DNA of 64,000 nucleotides from Avrilella dinanensis (GCF_002807015.1 NZ_NIPO01000001.1:1563604-1627603); one strand, 5' to 3'. Positions 44,460-53,897 are shown, counted from the first letter of the stretch. Made by a program: numbers and translations. The notes: generated from the letters alone by a model not told the origin.

Positions 44460-45512
44460 TTAATTAGGGGATAGATTATCGATTAGTTTTTGGAAATTTA
44501 TATAAGAATCTGACTTATTATCATAATACTTATCATAATAAGTTTTAATATTTTCTGCATATTGAAGAGAAAAATACTCCAGATTAAATATTTTCTTTCT
44601 TATTTCTGCCCCTAGATTAATCAGCTTTTCGCTAAAATATTCATCGAACCCATATTGTTTTCTTATTTCATCTCCCTCCTTAAGAAAGGGGAGAATTATC
44701 TCATCAGAAATAATTCTGAAATCTGTTAACTCCTTATTATTTTGACATTCTTGTAAGTAATCATAATATACTGGTATAAAGTTATTACACAATTGAGCCC
44801 ATTTATTGCTTAAATAATTTTCCCTACCATCTATTTTTAGATATATATTAATTTGTTTACTACAAAGCTTTGTAAGTTTCTGACATAAGTCATTTATCTC
44901 TTGTTGTCGTTTGTATTTATCCTTAATATGATAAATGTTTTTAGATTGAATCTCTTGTATAGATGCTGTATAAAAATCAATATAACTATACAGGTTTGAA
45001 AAGTTCTTTTCCCAATCTTCTTTAGTCTGAAAATGATATTTAAATGTATCATAATTCTTATGATAATCAATATTCGAAAGTCTTTTAAAGCTATTGTTGG
45101 GTGAGAAGTTCATCAAATTAGTTATGGTAGGTTTTTCTACTTCTTTTTTGTAAAAACCATCCATATCTGAACCAATTTGCTTTATTTCTCTTAACAGTAT
45201 ATTGAGGAGATTATTCATTATCAGAATTCTGCTTTTATGATCATTCTCTTCATCTTCCTGAAGTTTAATTTCGTTTCTATTTATTATCTCTCTTTGTTCA
45301 ATTATATTATATATAACAAAAAGGATTGCTAAAAAGGATAGTAATCCACTAATTAATGTACCAAAGTTTGATACTCTCGAGGAATTAAAGTCAATGTTGA
45401 ACCATTTCCAATCTGGAACTTCATTAATTACATCACATACAAATACTATTATTAATATTATGATTCCAATAGCCGTGCAAATAATTATATTTTTTACTAT
45501 CTTATAATTCAT
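44460..45512 (-). CDS. Two-TM protein resembling putative abortive-infection proteins
   Basis: 350 residues. Two hydrophobic helices lie at about 8-28 and 50-70, then a long cytoplasmic part rich in Asn, Lys and Tyr. A heptad-like segment follows the second helix (about 72-115, IIEQREIINRNEIKLQEDEE). No enzyme motif is seen. The two N-terminal helices, coiled-coil and helical body match the layout of the putative phage abortive-infection (putAbiC-like) proteins, but similarity is structural and weak. It follows the NACHT gene by 20 bp on the same strand, so one mRNA probably encodes both. I propose it is the membrane effector of a NACHT-controlled defence unit. Confidence 0.6.
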   Translation of the reverse strand: MNYKIVKNIIICTAIGIIILIIVFVCDVINEVPDWKWFNIDFNSSRVSNFGTLISGLLSFLAILFVIYNIIEQREIINRNEIKLQEDEENDHKSRILIMNNLLNILLREIKQIGSDMDGFYKKEVEKPTITNLMNFSPNNSFKRLSNIDYHKNYDTFKYHFQTKEDWEKNFSNLYSYIDFYTASIQEIQSKNIYHIKDKYKRQQEINDLCQKLTKLCSKQINIYLKIDGRENYLSNKWAQLCNNFIPVYYDYLQECQNNKELTDFRIISDEIILPFLKEGDEIRKQYGFDEYFSEKLINLGAEIRKKIFNLEYFSLQYAENIKTYYDKYYDNKSDSYINFQKLIDNLSPN

Positions 45513-45532
45513 ATGATTTTCAAATTAAAAAT

Positions 45533-48500
45533 TTAGTTTAAGAGTAAATTTCTTAATGATTCAATCATTTCTATGAGCTTAGGAGTTTTGTCCCTTAATT
45601 CCATTGGTAACATTAAAATATTTTTCCAATCGTTAGCCTTTTTACCCATATTAAATATTAAATCATATAAAGTTTTAAGTTTCGTTTTTGATTCTTTTAT
45701 TTGTGTTTCATTTTCAGAATTTTTAAGTTCTAATAAATCTTTCATTCCTTGTATGAAGATATCTTTCCACTCTTCATTTTCAATTTTTAAGCTTTCAAAC
45801 TCTTTTAACAGTTCTTCTAATTTTAGAACATTCTCATTATTTGAATAGTTATTCATAGTGTTACCACTTCCTATTTGGGTGTTTTGAAAATTTCCTCCAG
45901 AAATATTAAATTGATTTTCCATAATAATTGTCTTTGGATTATTTTTTAGTTCGATTTTGTCAATTAATAACTTTGTTTGGTCAAAATTATATGCTTTTGA
46001 TATTGAATTGTAATAAGATAATTGAGAGCTTTCAATTAAATGATTTATATAAAAGAACTGCCCTTCTTTTCCTATAATAGAAGATTTAATATCTTTTAAA
46101 ATTTGTTGAATTTTAATATATCCATTTTTATCTTTTGACAAATTATTGACTAATGATGTAAGATTACTTTTGTCTGTATGAAATTTAAAAGGATCAGTTA
46201 TACTCTCATCGTAAATAATATCAAAAATGTTTTTTAGGTAATTTAGATTGTTCAAGTTACTATAGTGATTAACATTTTTTAATGAAATATCACTTCTTCC
46301 TCTATCATCCTCTTTTTTTGAACATTTTTCTAGTTGATTTGCATATTCTACAAGTGAATTATCAGCATTACAATAAAATAATACATTTAAAGCTTCTGAT
46401 GTATATTCTGTATTACCATCATCTAAATATTTATTAGATAATTCTAATATGTATTTATGCTCAATATTACTTTCGATGAATTTTTCAACAGCCATCCAAC
46501 ATAAATATTGACTTGGATCAACACAACACTTTTTTAGAAAATCTATTTGCTTCCAATCAGGTAATAATGAAATAAATTTATTAAAGGTTTCTTCCTGAGA
46601 ATACAAATACCTATTATAAATTAAATATTCTCCAATTTTATCGTAAGTCGTTTCTAACCTGTTACTAATAGCATAATCTATATGATCTTTTAATGAATTT
46701 ATGCCTAATTCATCATTATTAATGTTGGTAATAATTTGTTGTTCAAATTTGACAATATTATTTACTTTAACTCTTGTAAAATCTAGTATATCATTAGACA
46801 TAGCGGTTACATTACAATATTTCAATGTCTTTAAATAAAAAGATTGATTATAATTAATTTCAAACCTCTGATCAAAGAAATAAAGTATTTTTAAAAGACT
46901 GTATTTGTTTTTGTTAATTCTAAATGAATCCCCTGTATTCATTTCAATTATTTTGTCAAATTTTTCTTCTTCAACAATCTTTAGACAATCTTTCTTTATG
47001 AAATAAATATGATCAGGTCGAATTATAAATCCCTGATTTTCTCTTTTAATTTTATTTGCAATTTGAAAAAGTATAAAATATTTATGATTGACCTTTCTAA
47101 TAATTTCTGATAGAGAAATTTTTTGTTGTTGTCTAGTGATATTAAATAAGATTGTAAAAATGATATTTTGACTTCCATGAAATTTGGTTTCTTTGTACCA
47201 TTTTTTTTCTATCTCCAAAACTTTATCTATAGTTAGAAATGATAAATTATGATCTAAGAATACATCTTTTATTGTATTTTCTAATAATGAGATGTCAAAA
47301 AGCAAATCAAAATTGTGTTGGATAAAATCTTTATATTTTTTACTATTTTCTTCTATCTCATTAATTGTAGATAATAACCAAGGAAATTTGTATCCAATTT
47401 GTTTAAAAATCTTTTCAAAATAAAAACCTAATTCTTTATTGTTGGCATTGAATACATCTCTTAGCGATAAAATATTATCTTCTTTTACAAGCTTTAATCT
47501 TCCTTTCTGATATTTATCTGCTAAATAATCAATGTATTCCTTTTCTTGAAATAAAGCAATAAAATGAATTAGTTCACTATCTAAACCATATTTATTAATT
47601 ATGTATTTAAAACAGCTAAAAGACTTTGATGATTGATTTATTAGTAGAGGTAAGAAATGATCATTTCTATGAAAGAATGTGAGTTCTTTTGTTTTCAAAA
47701 ATGCATCTGTAATTCTACATAAAAAATCTTCGTTTTTTTCAGTAAAGAAAAGTGTGCGTTGAATTAATTTTTCTTTGAAGTTTTTATCGTAAAAATCTTC
47801 TATCTTAATTGCAAATGTATTATTAAAAATTACATTCAGAATCTCTAAAAAATGATCTGAATTATTTATTGAAAGGAAAATTCTTTCAAGATAGGATTTA
47901 GTCCCTCTGATTGTATTATCTTTTATTCTATCTAGAGTTATTTGATAAAGTTTGTATAAAGAATTTTTTAAAACACCGAAATATTTATCAATGTCAGAAA
48001 AATCTGAAATCATTGCAATCAATTCATGATGGACATCATGTTCATAATTATTTTCTAAACTTTTCGAAATACTTAAAAATGACATAGTGTCTCGTAAATG
48101 AAATTTCTTTGTTCTGAAAGTATTTAAGGCATCTCCTACATAATGTACATCAGAATTTATAATATTAATTATTTCATTCTTTAATTCCTCATCTTTACTG
48201 TTTGTTTTTGTCTTTCCGAGAATATCAAGAGCTGATATCACACTTCTGAAATGTGGTTTTGATTTTATTATTGAAATCAGGTAGTCTATATCAGCAAAAT
48301 CACTGATCTTTTCCGTCGAAAAACGATTGTCTCTTGAAAACCAAAATGTTTTTTCTACAGCTACATTTTCAAAATACGAACGAAAAATTTTATTTTTTAT
48401 TGAAATATCTAATCTATCACTTTCAGTTAAAAATAGAATTTCAGGTTCGTTTTCTAACAGCCAATCTCTTATAATTGGAAATTTATAATCATCCAATATA

Positions 48501-49531
48501 TTTAATAGAAAGGAAATTGTGTTAAATAAAGAAGGTTTTGTTTTATCAATATTTGGATCAATTTTTAGAATAGAGATAATTTCGTCAGTATCAAGCATTG
48601 ATATATATTTTGCAGAAAATATTTCTTGATAATTTTTGTGTCTAAATGACAATCTTTCTGAATTCGGTATTCTATCAATTAAAGATATTTTTTCAAAGAT
48701 GTGTTTATCAGCTTCATTTATTAGTTCATATAAGTTATCATCGGAAATGAACGTACTTTGCATCAACTCATTTATAAAAGCAACTTTCTCTAGTTGTTTT
48801 TTAACGTGTGATACATCAATTTTTTCAGCCTTTATAAACTTCTTTTGTGTGAGTTTTTTTAATTCAGTATCAATAAATAAATTAATAGATTCTGAAACTT
48901 TTTTGGGGAATTTTCCTTTTTCTTTGTAGTAATCACAAAATAAATTAAAATGGAATGGATTTTCAAGATATATTCTTAATTTGTTTATTTCATTTATATT
49001 TAGCTGTTTATTTATTTTCTTTTTTAAGAAATTATTTATTTGTGAATCAGTTAATCCATCAAGAAAGAAATATTCAAATTTTTCTATATTGATTAAATAT
49101 TTTTCATAGATATTAGTTCTGCAACTAATAATAGTCTTTATGTTTTTCTCCGAATATTTAATAAATAATAAATCTAAATCACTTATGAAGTCTTGTATAT
49201 CAGGAGTTTCATCAATTCCATCAAATATTAAACACACCTTATTATGAGATATCCAGCTCTTGTCGGTAATTAAGTCTTCAATTTGATGTTTACTTCTGTA
49301 ATTTTTTAAATCAATGAATAAAGGATAATACGCACCACTTTTATGGAAATCAAAAAGTTGCTTATAAAGAATGTTCAACTCAGTAGATTTTCCAATACCT
49401 GGATTACCTAACAAAACAATTTTATTATGATCTATCAGAGCTTCTGATAGAGTTGTTCTTTTTATATCTGATAAAAAATCAATAGCAGATATTTTTTCTT
49501 TATTTCTAATATATCTTGGCCCGTAAACCAT
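45533..49531 (-). CDS. NACHT-domain STAND ATPase, probable antiphage sensor
   Basis: 1332 residues. NACHT module: P-loop GNPGIGKST (42-50), Walker B LIFDGIDET (101-109), sensor 1 ISCRTN (135-140) and the NPFHF motif (191-195). Only 35 residues precede the P-loop region, so no N-terminal effector domain exists, unlike typical bNACHT proteins. A very long helical repeat-like region (about 230-1180) probably senses the trigger. The last 129 residues start with a Met at 1204 and hold NISGGNFQNTQIGSGNT (1209-1225), a Gly/Asn motif seen in bacterial conflict proteins, then a helical bundle. AT-rich, with codon use unlike the neighbouring housekeeping genes. Predicted role: detect phage and switch on the adjacent two-TM protein. 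Confidence 0.85.
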   Translation of the reverse strand: MVYGPRYIRNKEKISAIDFLSDIKRTTLSEALIDHNKIVLLGNPGIGKSTELNILYKQLFDFHKSGAYYPLFIDLKNYRSKHQIEDLITDKSWISHNKVCLIFDGIDETPDIQDFISDLDLLFIKYSEKNIKTIISCRTNIYEKYLINIEKFEYFFLDGLTDSQINNFLKKKINKQLNINEINKLRIYLENPFHFNLFCDYYKEKGKFPKKVSESINLFIDTELKKLTQKKFIKAEKIDVSHVKKQLEKVAFINELMQSTFISDDNLYELINEADKHIFEKISLIDRIPNSERLSFRHKNYQEIFSAKYISMLDTDEIISILKIDPNIDKTKPSLFNTISFLLNILDDYKFPIIRDWLLENEPEILFLTESDRLDISIKNKIFRSYFENVAVEKTFWFSRDNRFSTEKISDFADIDYLISIIKSKPHFRSVISALDILGKTKTNSKDEELKNEIINIINSDVHYVGDALNTFRTKKFHLRDTMSFLSISKSLENNYEHDVHHELIAMISDFSDIDKYFGVLKNSLYKLYQITLDRIKDNTIRGTKSYLERIFLSINNSDHFLEILNVIFNNTFAIKIEDFYDKNFKEKLIQRTLFFTEKNEDFLCRITDAFLKTKELTFFHRNDHFLPLLINQSSKSFSCFKYIINKYGLDSELIHFIALFQEKEYIDYLADKYQKGRLKLVKEDNILSLRDVFNANNKELGFYFEKIFKQIGYKFPWLLSTINEIEENSKKYKDFIQHNFDLLFDISLLENTIKDVFLDHNLSFLTIDKVLEIEKKWYKETKFHGSQNIIFTILFNITRQQQKISLSEIIRKVNHKYFILFQIANKIKRENQGFIIRPDHIYFIKKDCLKIVEEEKFDKIIEMNTGDSFRINKNKYSLLKILYFFDQRFEINYNQSFYLKTLKYCNVTAMSNDILDFTRVKVNNIVKFEQQIITNINNDELGINSLKDHIDYAISNRLETTYDKIGEYLIYNRYLYSQEETFNKFISLLPDWKQIDFLKKCCVDPSQYLCWMAVEKFIESNIEHKYILELSNKYLDDGNTEYTSEALNVLFYCNADNSLVEYANQLEKCSKKEDDRGRSDISLKNVNHYSNLNNLNYLKNIFDIIYDESITDPFKFHTDKSNLTSLVNNLSKDKNGYIKIQQILKDIKSSIIGKEGQFFYINHLIESSQLSYYNSISKAYNFDQTKLLIDKIELKNNPKTIIMENQFNISGGNFQNTQIGSGNTMNNYSNNENVLKLEELLKEFESLKIENEEWKDIFIQGMKDLLELKNSENETQIKESKTKLKTLYDLIFNMGKKANDWKNILMLPMELRDKTPKLIEMIESLRNLLLN

Positions 49532-49673
49532 TTTATAATCTGTGTTTTTATTATGTAAATATTATTTTAAACATACAAAAGAATTTAAAGACATTAAAAT
49601 ATATTAAAGAAAAATATCAACGTTTTAAGTTGATAACTTTAAAATTAATGATAGTTTTAAAATAAATTTTCAG

Positions 49674-49705
49674 CAAATATACATCAAAGATTAAAAACAG
49701 GCAAA
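49674..49705 (-). promoter_or_regulatory. Promoter for the NACHT operon
   Basis: Minus strand: TTTG at 49702-49705, 20-bp spacer, TATATTTG at 49674-49681, a full Bacteroidota consensus. It predicts a leader of about 135 nt before the ATG at 49531. I see no ORF in the leader. The -33 box overlaps the hairpin arm that begins at 49703. Confidence 0.6.
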
Positions 49706-49737
49706 ACGGTTGTAAATAAAGGCTTTACAGCCGTTTT
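49703..49737. terminator. Terminator-like hairpin upstream of the NACHT operon
   Basis: AAAACGGTTGTAAA (49703-49716) and TTTACAGCCGTTTT (49724-49737) pair with a single G-U position. No gene in the window ends here, since the neighbours diverge from this point. It is probably the relic of a deleted gene at the junction of two insertions. The gap 49532-49923 otherwise holds the NACHT promoter and the 16-bp repeat. Confidence 0.6.
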
Positions 49738-49794
49738 ATGATTTTTTGGTAATGCGGTAAAAAGCAGAAAAAAGCAACGATTGGCAAAAGTAAG

Positions 49795-49810
49795 GTTACT
49801 AAAACGTTAC
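49795..49810 (+). repeat. 16-bp flanking repeat, left copy
   Basis: GTTACTAAAACGTTAC. It matches GTTACCAAATCGTTAC at 54039-54054 at 14 of 16 positions, in the same orientation. The pair brackets the relaxase fragment and metal-transport genes. Each copy has two GTTAC words 11 bp apart, a typical layout of a tyrosine-recombinase or regulator binding site. Confidence 0.55.
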
Positions 49811-49923
49811 TTTTAAACATTTGAAGCGAAGTTTGTAAACTGTTATTCTTCAGTGCTTTGCATTGTATTTCATATTGTTTCGTGGCTCACATAGGCTTAA
49901 TTTTATCATTAAGAATTGTGAGT

Positions 49924-50343
49924 ATGGAAACGACAAGCAACGAAATAGAATTTAGAAAACAATTGACCGAACACGGTATTAATACCGTTGTTCGCAGAAA
50001 CGACAACGGACGGATTTACGGTATAACTTTTATCGACCACGAGAGCCGTAGTGTTTGGAACGGTTCAGCTTTAGACAGAAACCTATCAGCTAATGTATTC
50101 AACGATTGGTGGAACAACGGAAACAAACCCGAATTAAAAATACAGAACAGCCCTGTTTCCAAAACAAATACATTGGACGATTTGCCAACGAAAGACCTTT
50201 TTGAGTTTATTCCACAGGAGCATTCGACTAATTTCGATTTAGGATTATTCAGCTTGCTACCCGCTGCACAGGGCGTGAATTACGAAGAAGAACAGTTTGC
50301 CAACCGGATGAAGAAGAAAAAGAAAAAAGGGAGGAGATTGTAA
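49924..50343 (+). pseudogene. C-terminal fragment of a conjugative-transposon relaxase
   Basis: About 139 residues from the ATG at 49924. LTEHGINTVVRRNDNGRIYG, then ITFIDHESRSVWNGSALDRN and SANVFNDWWN, match the C-terminal part of relaxase/mobilisation nucleases of Bacteroidota conjugative transposons (CTnDOT family). The N-terminal relaxase domain with its catalytic Tyr and His triad is missing, so it is a truncated remnant. An earlier in-frame ATG at 49858 adds 22 residues unlike the family. It ends with a Lys-rich tail (KKKKKKGRRL) as full-length members often do. Confidence 0.7.
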
Positions 50344-50385
50344 TACAATTATCTTTGTCGGAAGAGGTTTAAAAGATATTTTCAA

Positions 50386-50393
50386 TACATTTG
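50386..50393 (+). promoter_or_regulatory. -7 promoter box for the metal-transport genes
   Basis: TACATTTG, 4 bp before the ATG at 50398; a second candidate TATCTTTG lies at 50350-50357 and leaves a normal leader. Either could serve the DUF6660-TonB-CDF unit. Confidence 0.4.
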
Positions 50394-50397
50394 CAAT

Positions 50398-50706
50398 ATG
50401 AAGTATTTATCATACATATTAGCATTATTAGTGTTGGTCTTATCGACCGCACCTTGCTTTATGGAAGATAAATGTCTTGAAACCGAACAGCAAACAACAA
50501 GTAGCCAAGAGCAAAACGATGATTGCGTAATGGCGTGTTGCTCGCCTTTTTCCAAGTGTAATACCTGTACAGGATTTGTAATAGACTCTTTTTATTTTTC
50601 GACAATAAACTCTATACAACTACCTGTAAAGAAAGCAGGTGCAATACCTGCACCGTCTGTTTCAGACTTTCCTTATTCTATTTGGCATCCTCCACAATTG
50701 GCTTAA
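50398..50706 (+). CDS. DUF6660-like small Cys-rich exported protein
   Basis: 102 residues. A signal peptide ends near residue 19 (VLSTAPC), then come an acidic linker and CVMACCSPFSKCNTCTGF (about 43-60) with five cysteines, which could bind metal. Such proteins regularly precede a TonB receptor and CDF transporter in metal-related clusters of Bacteroidota. The exact role is unknown. The next gene starts 86 bp later. Confidence 0.7.
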   Translation: MKYLSYILALLVLVLSTAPCFMEDKCLETEQQTTSSQEQNDDCVMACCSPFSKCNTCTGFVIDSFYFSTINSIQLPVKKAGAIPAPSVSDFPYSIWHPPQLA

Positions 50707-50792
50707 TATATGGTGCTTTCCGCCCAAACTGATTTGTTACGGTGCTTTCCACCGTTATTACTTATTTATTAAATATTAAGCATTATTTTTCA

Positions 50793-52964
50793 ATGAAAAA
50801 AATACTCTTTGTGTCATTTTTTATGACACTCAACCTTTGTGTATATGCACAAAATACGTTCAAAGCTGTAATTAAAGACAGCGAAAAAAAAGAGCCTTTA
50901 ATGGGCGTAACCGCACAGGTAACAGGCACTACAATCGCCACAATTTCCGATGAAAACGGACAGATTATATTAACAGGTATTGCAAACGGTTTGCAAGAAA
51001 TTCAATTTAGTTATATCGGTTTTGCCCAACGTACCGACAGCTTTAATTTTCCGTTAGAAGATACAGCTCCGATTGAAATCCTACTTTATGAACAATCGGA
51101 AGATTTGGAAGAAATCGTTATTTCATCAACAAGAAGTACAAGAACTATCCAAAATATCCCCACACGTATTGAGTTTATAGGAAGTGAGGAGTTAGACGAA
51201 AAAGGCAATATGAAAGCAGGGGATATTCGTATGCTTTTGGCAGAAAGCACAGGCATCCACGTACAAACCACATCGCCCACAAGTGCCAATGCAAGTATTC
51301 GTATTCAGGGGCTTGACGGACGATATACGCAAATTTTAAAAGACGGTTTTCCTATTTATTCGGGTGCTTCGAGCGGATTGGGTTTGTTGCAAATTCCACC
51401 GCTTGACTTAAAGCAGGTTGAAGTTATTAAAGGTTCAACATCTACGCTGTACGGTGGTGGAGCAATAGCAGGTTTGGTAAATCTGATTTCCAAGACACCA
51501 ACGGAAGAAAGGGATTTGCGTTTTCATTTAAACGGAACATCGGGCAGGGGTTTAGACATCAATGGTTTTTACGGACAGAAGTTTAAGAAAATCGGAACGA
51601 CAATATTTGCTTCGCATAATCGCAACGGAGCTTACGACCCTGCACAAATCGGGCTTTCTGCCATTCCCCAATTTGAAAGGTATGTACTGAACCCTAAATT
51701 ATTTGTTTACTTCAATGATAAAACAAAAATGAACTTTGGTATCAATACCACCATTGAAAACCGTTTGGGTGGCGATATGCTCTACATCAAAGGCAAAGGC
51801 GATAACACCCATCAATATTTTGAAGAAAACAAAACACAGCGTTATTCCACCCAATTTGTTTTTGACCATACGGTAAACGAAAACAGTTTTGTACAAATCA
51901 AAAACAGCGTAAGTTATTTTAACCGCAATACAGCTATTCCTGATTACGAGTTTGAGGGAACGCAAACAGCCACTTTTACGGAAGCAAGCTATACCCACAT
52001 CAAAGAAAAATCAGAATGGGTAACAGGCGTTAATATTTGGACGGACAATTTTAAAGAAAAGCAGATTACTGCATTTCCGTTGAGGGATTACAACCAAACC
52101 ACATTCGGGGCTTTCGTTCAAAACTCTTTTAGGGCTACGGATTGGCTACAATTAGAAACAGGTTTAAGAACGGATTACGTGATAGATTACGGAGCTGTTT
52201 TTTTACCGAGAGTATCGGCATTGTTTCAGATTGCAAACGGATTGACTTCACGTATTGGAGGTGGATTTGGGTATAAAACACCAACCATTTTTACAGAAGA
52301 AAGTGAACGCCTACAATATCAAAATGTAATGCCTATTGACGACAAGACCAATAAATTGGAAAAAAGTTATGGAGCAAATGCAGACATCAATTACCGCACC
52401 TATATTGGAGAAGATTGGTCATTTAGCATAAACCAATTATTCTTTTACACCTATTTGGATAATCCTTTGTTACTTGAAAATTCCTCGGCAAATCTGTATC
52501 AGTTCGTTAATTCTCCGGGCTACATCCATACCAAAGGAACAGAAACCAATATTAAAATTGGTTACGATGATTTTAAATTGTTTTTGGGCTACACTTTTAC
52601 CGATACCCGATTGATTGAAAACGGAACAAATACCGAAAATCCACTAACACCAAAACACCGCATTAACTCTGTACTTATGTATGAAATAGAGGATAAATGG
52701 AAAATCGGTTTGGAAGCCTATTATTTTAGTCCGCAAAAGCTCAATGACGGAACAACAGGAAAAGACTATGTTATATGTGGCTTTATGGCTGAAAAAATTT
52801 GGGAACGGTTTTCTTTGTACATCAACTTTGAAAATTTCTTTGATACAAGACAGACACGTTTCGACAACATTTATACAGGTACAATAACCAACCCTGTTTT
52901 TAAAGACATCTATGCACCATTAGACGGATTTGTAATTAACGGAGGAATAAAATTTAGACTTTAA
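50793..52964 (+). CDS. TonB-dependent outer-membrane receptor, metal-linked
   Basis: About 723 residues from the ATG at 50793; MKKILFVSFFMTLNLCVYAQ is a good signal peptide, whereas the longer frame from 50742 is not. Then a carboxypeptidase-like domain (about 20-100), the plug with QNIPTRIEFIGSEEL near 130 and LKQVEVIKGSTSTLYGGGAI near 215, and a 22-strand barrel ending in an aromatic strand (DGFVINGGIKFRL). It imports a substrate, probably a chelated metal, using TonB energy. It is followed by a CDF transporter with a 4-bp gap. Confidence 0.93.
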   Translation: MKKILFVSFFMTLNLCVYAQNTFKAVIKDSEKKEPLMGVTAQVTGTTIATISDENGQIILTGIANGLQEIQFSYIGFAQRTDSFNFPLEDTAPIEILLYEQSEDLEEIVISSTRSTRTIQNIPTRIEFIGSEELDEKGNMKAGDIRMLLAESTGIHVQTTSPTSANASIRIQGLDGRYTQILKDGFPIYSGASSGLGLLQIPPLDLKQVEVIKGSTSTLYGGGAIAGLVNLISKTPTEERDLRFHLNGTSGRGLDINGFYGQKFKKIGTTIFASHNRNGAYDPAQIGLSAIPQFERYVLNPKLFVYFNDKTKMNFGINTTIENRLGGDMLYIKGKGDNTHQYFEENKTQRYSTQFVFDHTVNENSFVQIKNSVSYFNRNTAIPDYEFEGTQTATFTEASYTHIKEKSEWVTGVNIWTDNFKEKQITAFPLRDYNQTTFGAFVQNSFRATDWLQLETGLRTDYVIDYGAVFLPRVSALFQIANGLTSRIGGGFGYKTPTIFTEESERLQYQNVMPIDDKTNKLEKSYGANADINYRTYIGEDWSFSINQLFFYTYLDNPLLLENSSANLYQFVNSPGYIHTKGTETNIKIGYDDFKLFLGYTFTDTRLIENGTNTENPLTPKHRINSVLMYEIEDKWKIGLEAYYFSPQKLNDGTTGKDYVICGFMAEKIWERFSLYINFENFFDTRQTRFDNIYTGTITNPVFKDIYAPLDGFVINGGIKFRL

Positions 52965-52968
52965 GAAG

Positions 52969-53763
52969 ATGAATAAAACCATATTTAATATAACAAAAAT
53001 GGATTGCCCAAGTGAGGAGCAATTAATCCGTATGAAACTGCAAAACTTTGATACGGTAAAGTCATTGGAATTTGATATTCCCAATAGAAAACTAAATGTT
53101 TACCATAGTGGAAACCCAGAGCCGATTTTTTCAGCTTTGGAAACCTTGAACCTAAATACAACGCTGATTTCAACCGAAGAAACTAACGCAGTTGTTGAAA
53201 CAGATACAAGCAATAGCCAACGGAAACTACTATGGACGGTATTGATTATCAATTTCGTTTTCTTTGGATTGGAAATGTTGTTCGGTATTTTTTCCAACTC
53301 AATGGGATTGGTAGCGGATAGCTTGGATATGCTTGCCGATAGCATCGTTTACGCATTGGCTTTGTTTGCTGTTGGGGGTACGATTGCAAGAAAAAACAAT
53401 ATCGCCAAATTTGCAGGTTACTTTCAAATCCTGTTAGCCGTTATCGGTTTTGTTGAAGTTATCAGACGTTTTATCGGAATAGAAGCGATGCCCGATTTCA
53501 AAACAATGATTATTGTTTCTGTTTTGGCATTGATAGCAAACGTACTTTGTCTTTACCTATTGCAAAAGAACAAGAGTAAAGAAGCCCATATGCAGGCTTC
53601 GATGATTTTCACGTCAAACGATGTTATAATCAATTCGGGGGTTATCGTTGCAGGAATTTTGGTCAATTGGTTAAACTCGAGCTATCCCGATTTGATTATC
53701 GGAGCTATTGTATTTGTAGTAGTGGCAAGAGGGGCATATAGAATATTGAAATTGGCAAAGTAG
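52969..53763 (+). CDS. CDF-family cation transporter with N-terminal metal-binding-like domain
   Basis: 264 residues. Residues 1-70 resemble a heavy-metal-associated fold (FNITKMDCPSEEQLIRMKL), with a single Cys instead of the usual CxxC. Residues about 84-262 carry six predicted helices with NSMGLVADSLDMLADSIVYA near 110, the Asp-rich CDF metal site, and a matching DVIINSGVIVAGILV near 220. The usual C-terminal cytoplasmic domain is missing. It moves Zn, Fe or another divalent ion over the inner membrane. Coupled to the TonB receptor. Confidence 0.85.
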   Translation: MNKTIFNITKMDCPSEEQLIRMKLQNFDTVKSLEFDIPNRKLNVYHSGNPEPIFSALETLNLNTTLISTEETNAVVETDTSNSQRKLLWTVLIINFVFFGLEMLFGIFSNSMGLVADSLDMLADSIVYALALFAVGGTIARKNNIAKFAGYFQILLAVIGFVEVIRRFIGIEAMPDFKTMIIVSVLALIANVLCLYLLQKNKSKEAHMQASMIFTSNDVIINSGVIVAGILVNWLNSSYPDLIIGAIVFVVVARGAYRILKLAK

Positions 53764-53897
53764 TCGTTAAGTTCCCTATTTTAACTAATAGAAACAGACA
53801 GGATAATGAAAATACAGGTATTAAGCTGTTGTGAACGTATTTGAATAAAACGGAAGAACAAGGACGAAAGACAGAGTTTATTCTATCAGTATTATGT

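Noticed and set aside
45573..45848. Plus-strand ORF inside the NACHT gene end
   Set aside because: It is Ser/Phe-rich antisense of a Lys/Glu/Leu helical region, a typical shadow frame.
44384..49600. Duplicate of the tRNA 3' end as an attachment site
   Set aside because: I looked for a second copy of the T-arm/acceptor sequence to the right and saw none; mobile origin of the NACHT pair rests on composition and position only.
49858..49923. Longer start for the relaxase fragment
   Set aside because: The added 22 residues (MHCISYCFVAHIG...) are hydrophobic and unlike relaxase sequence; the ATG at 49924 begins the recognisable part.
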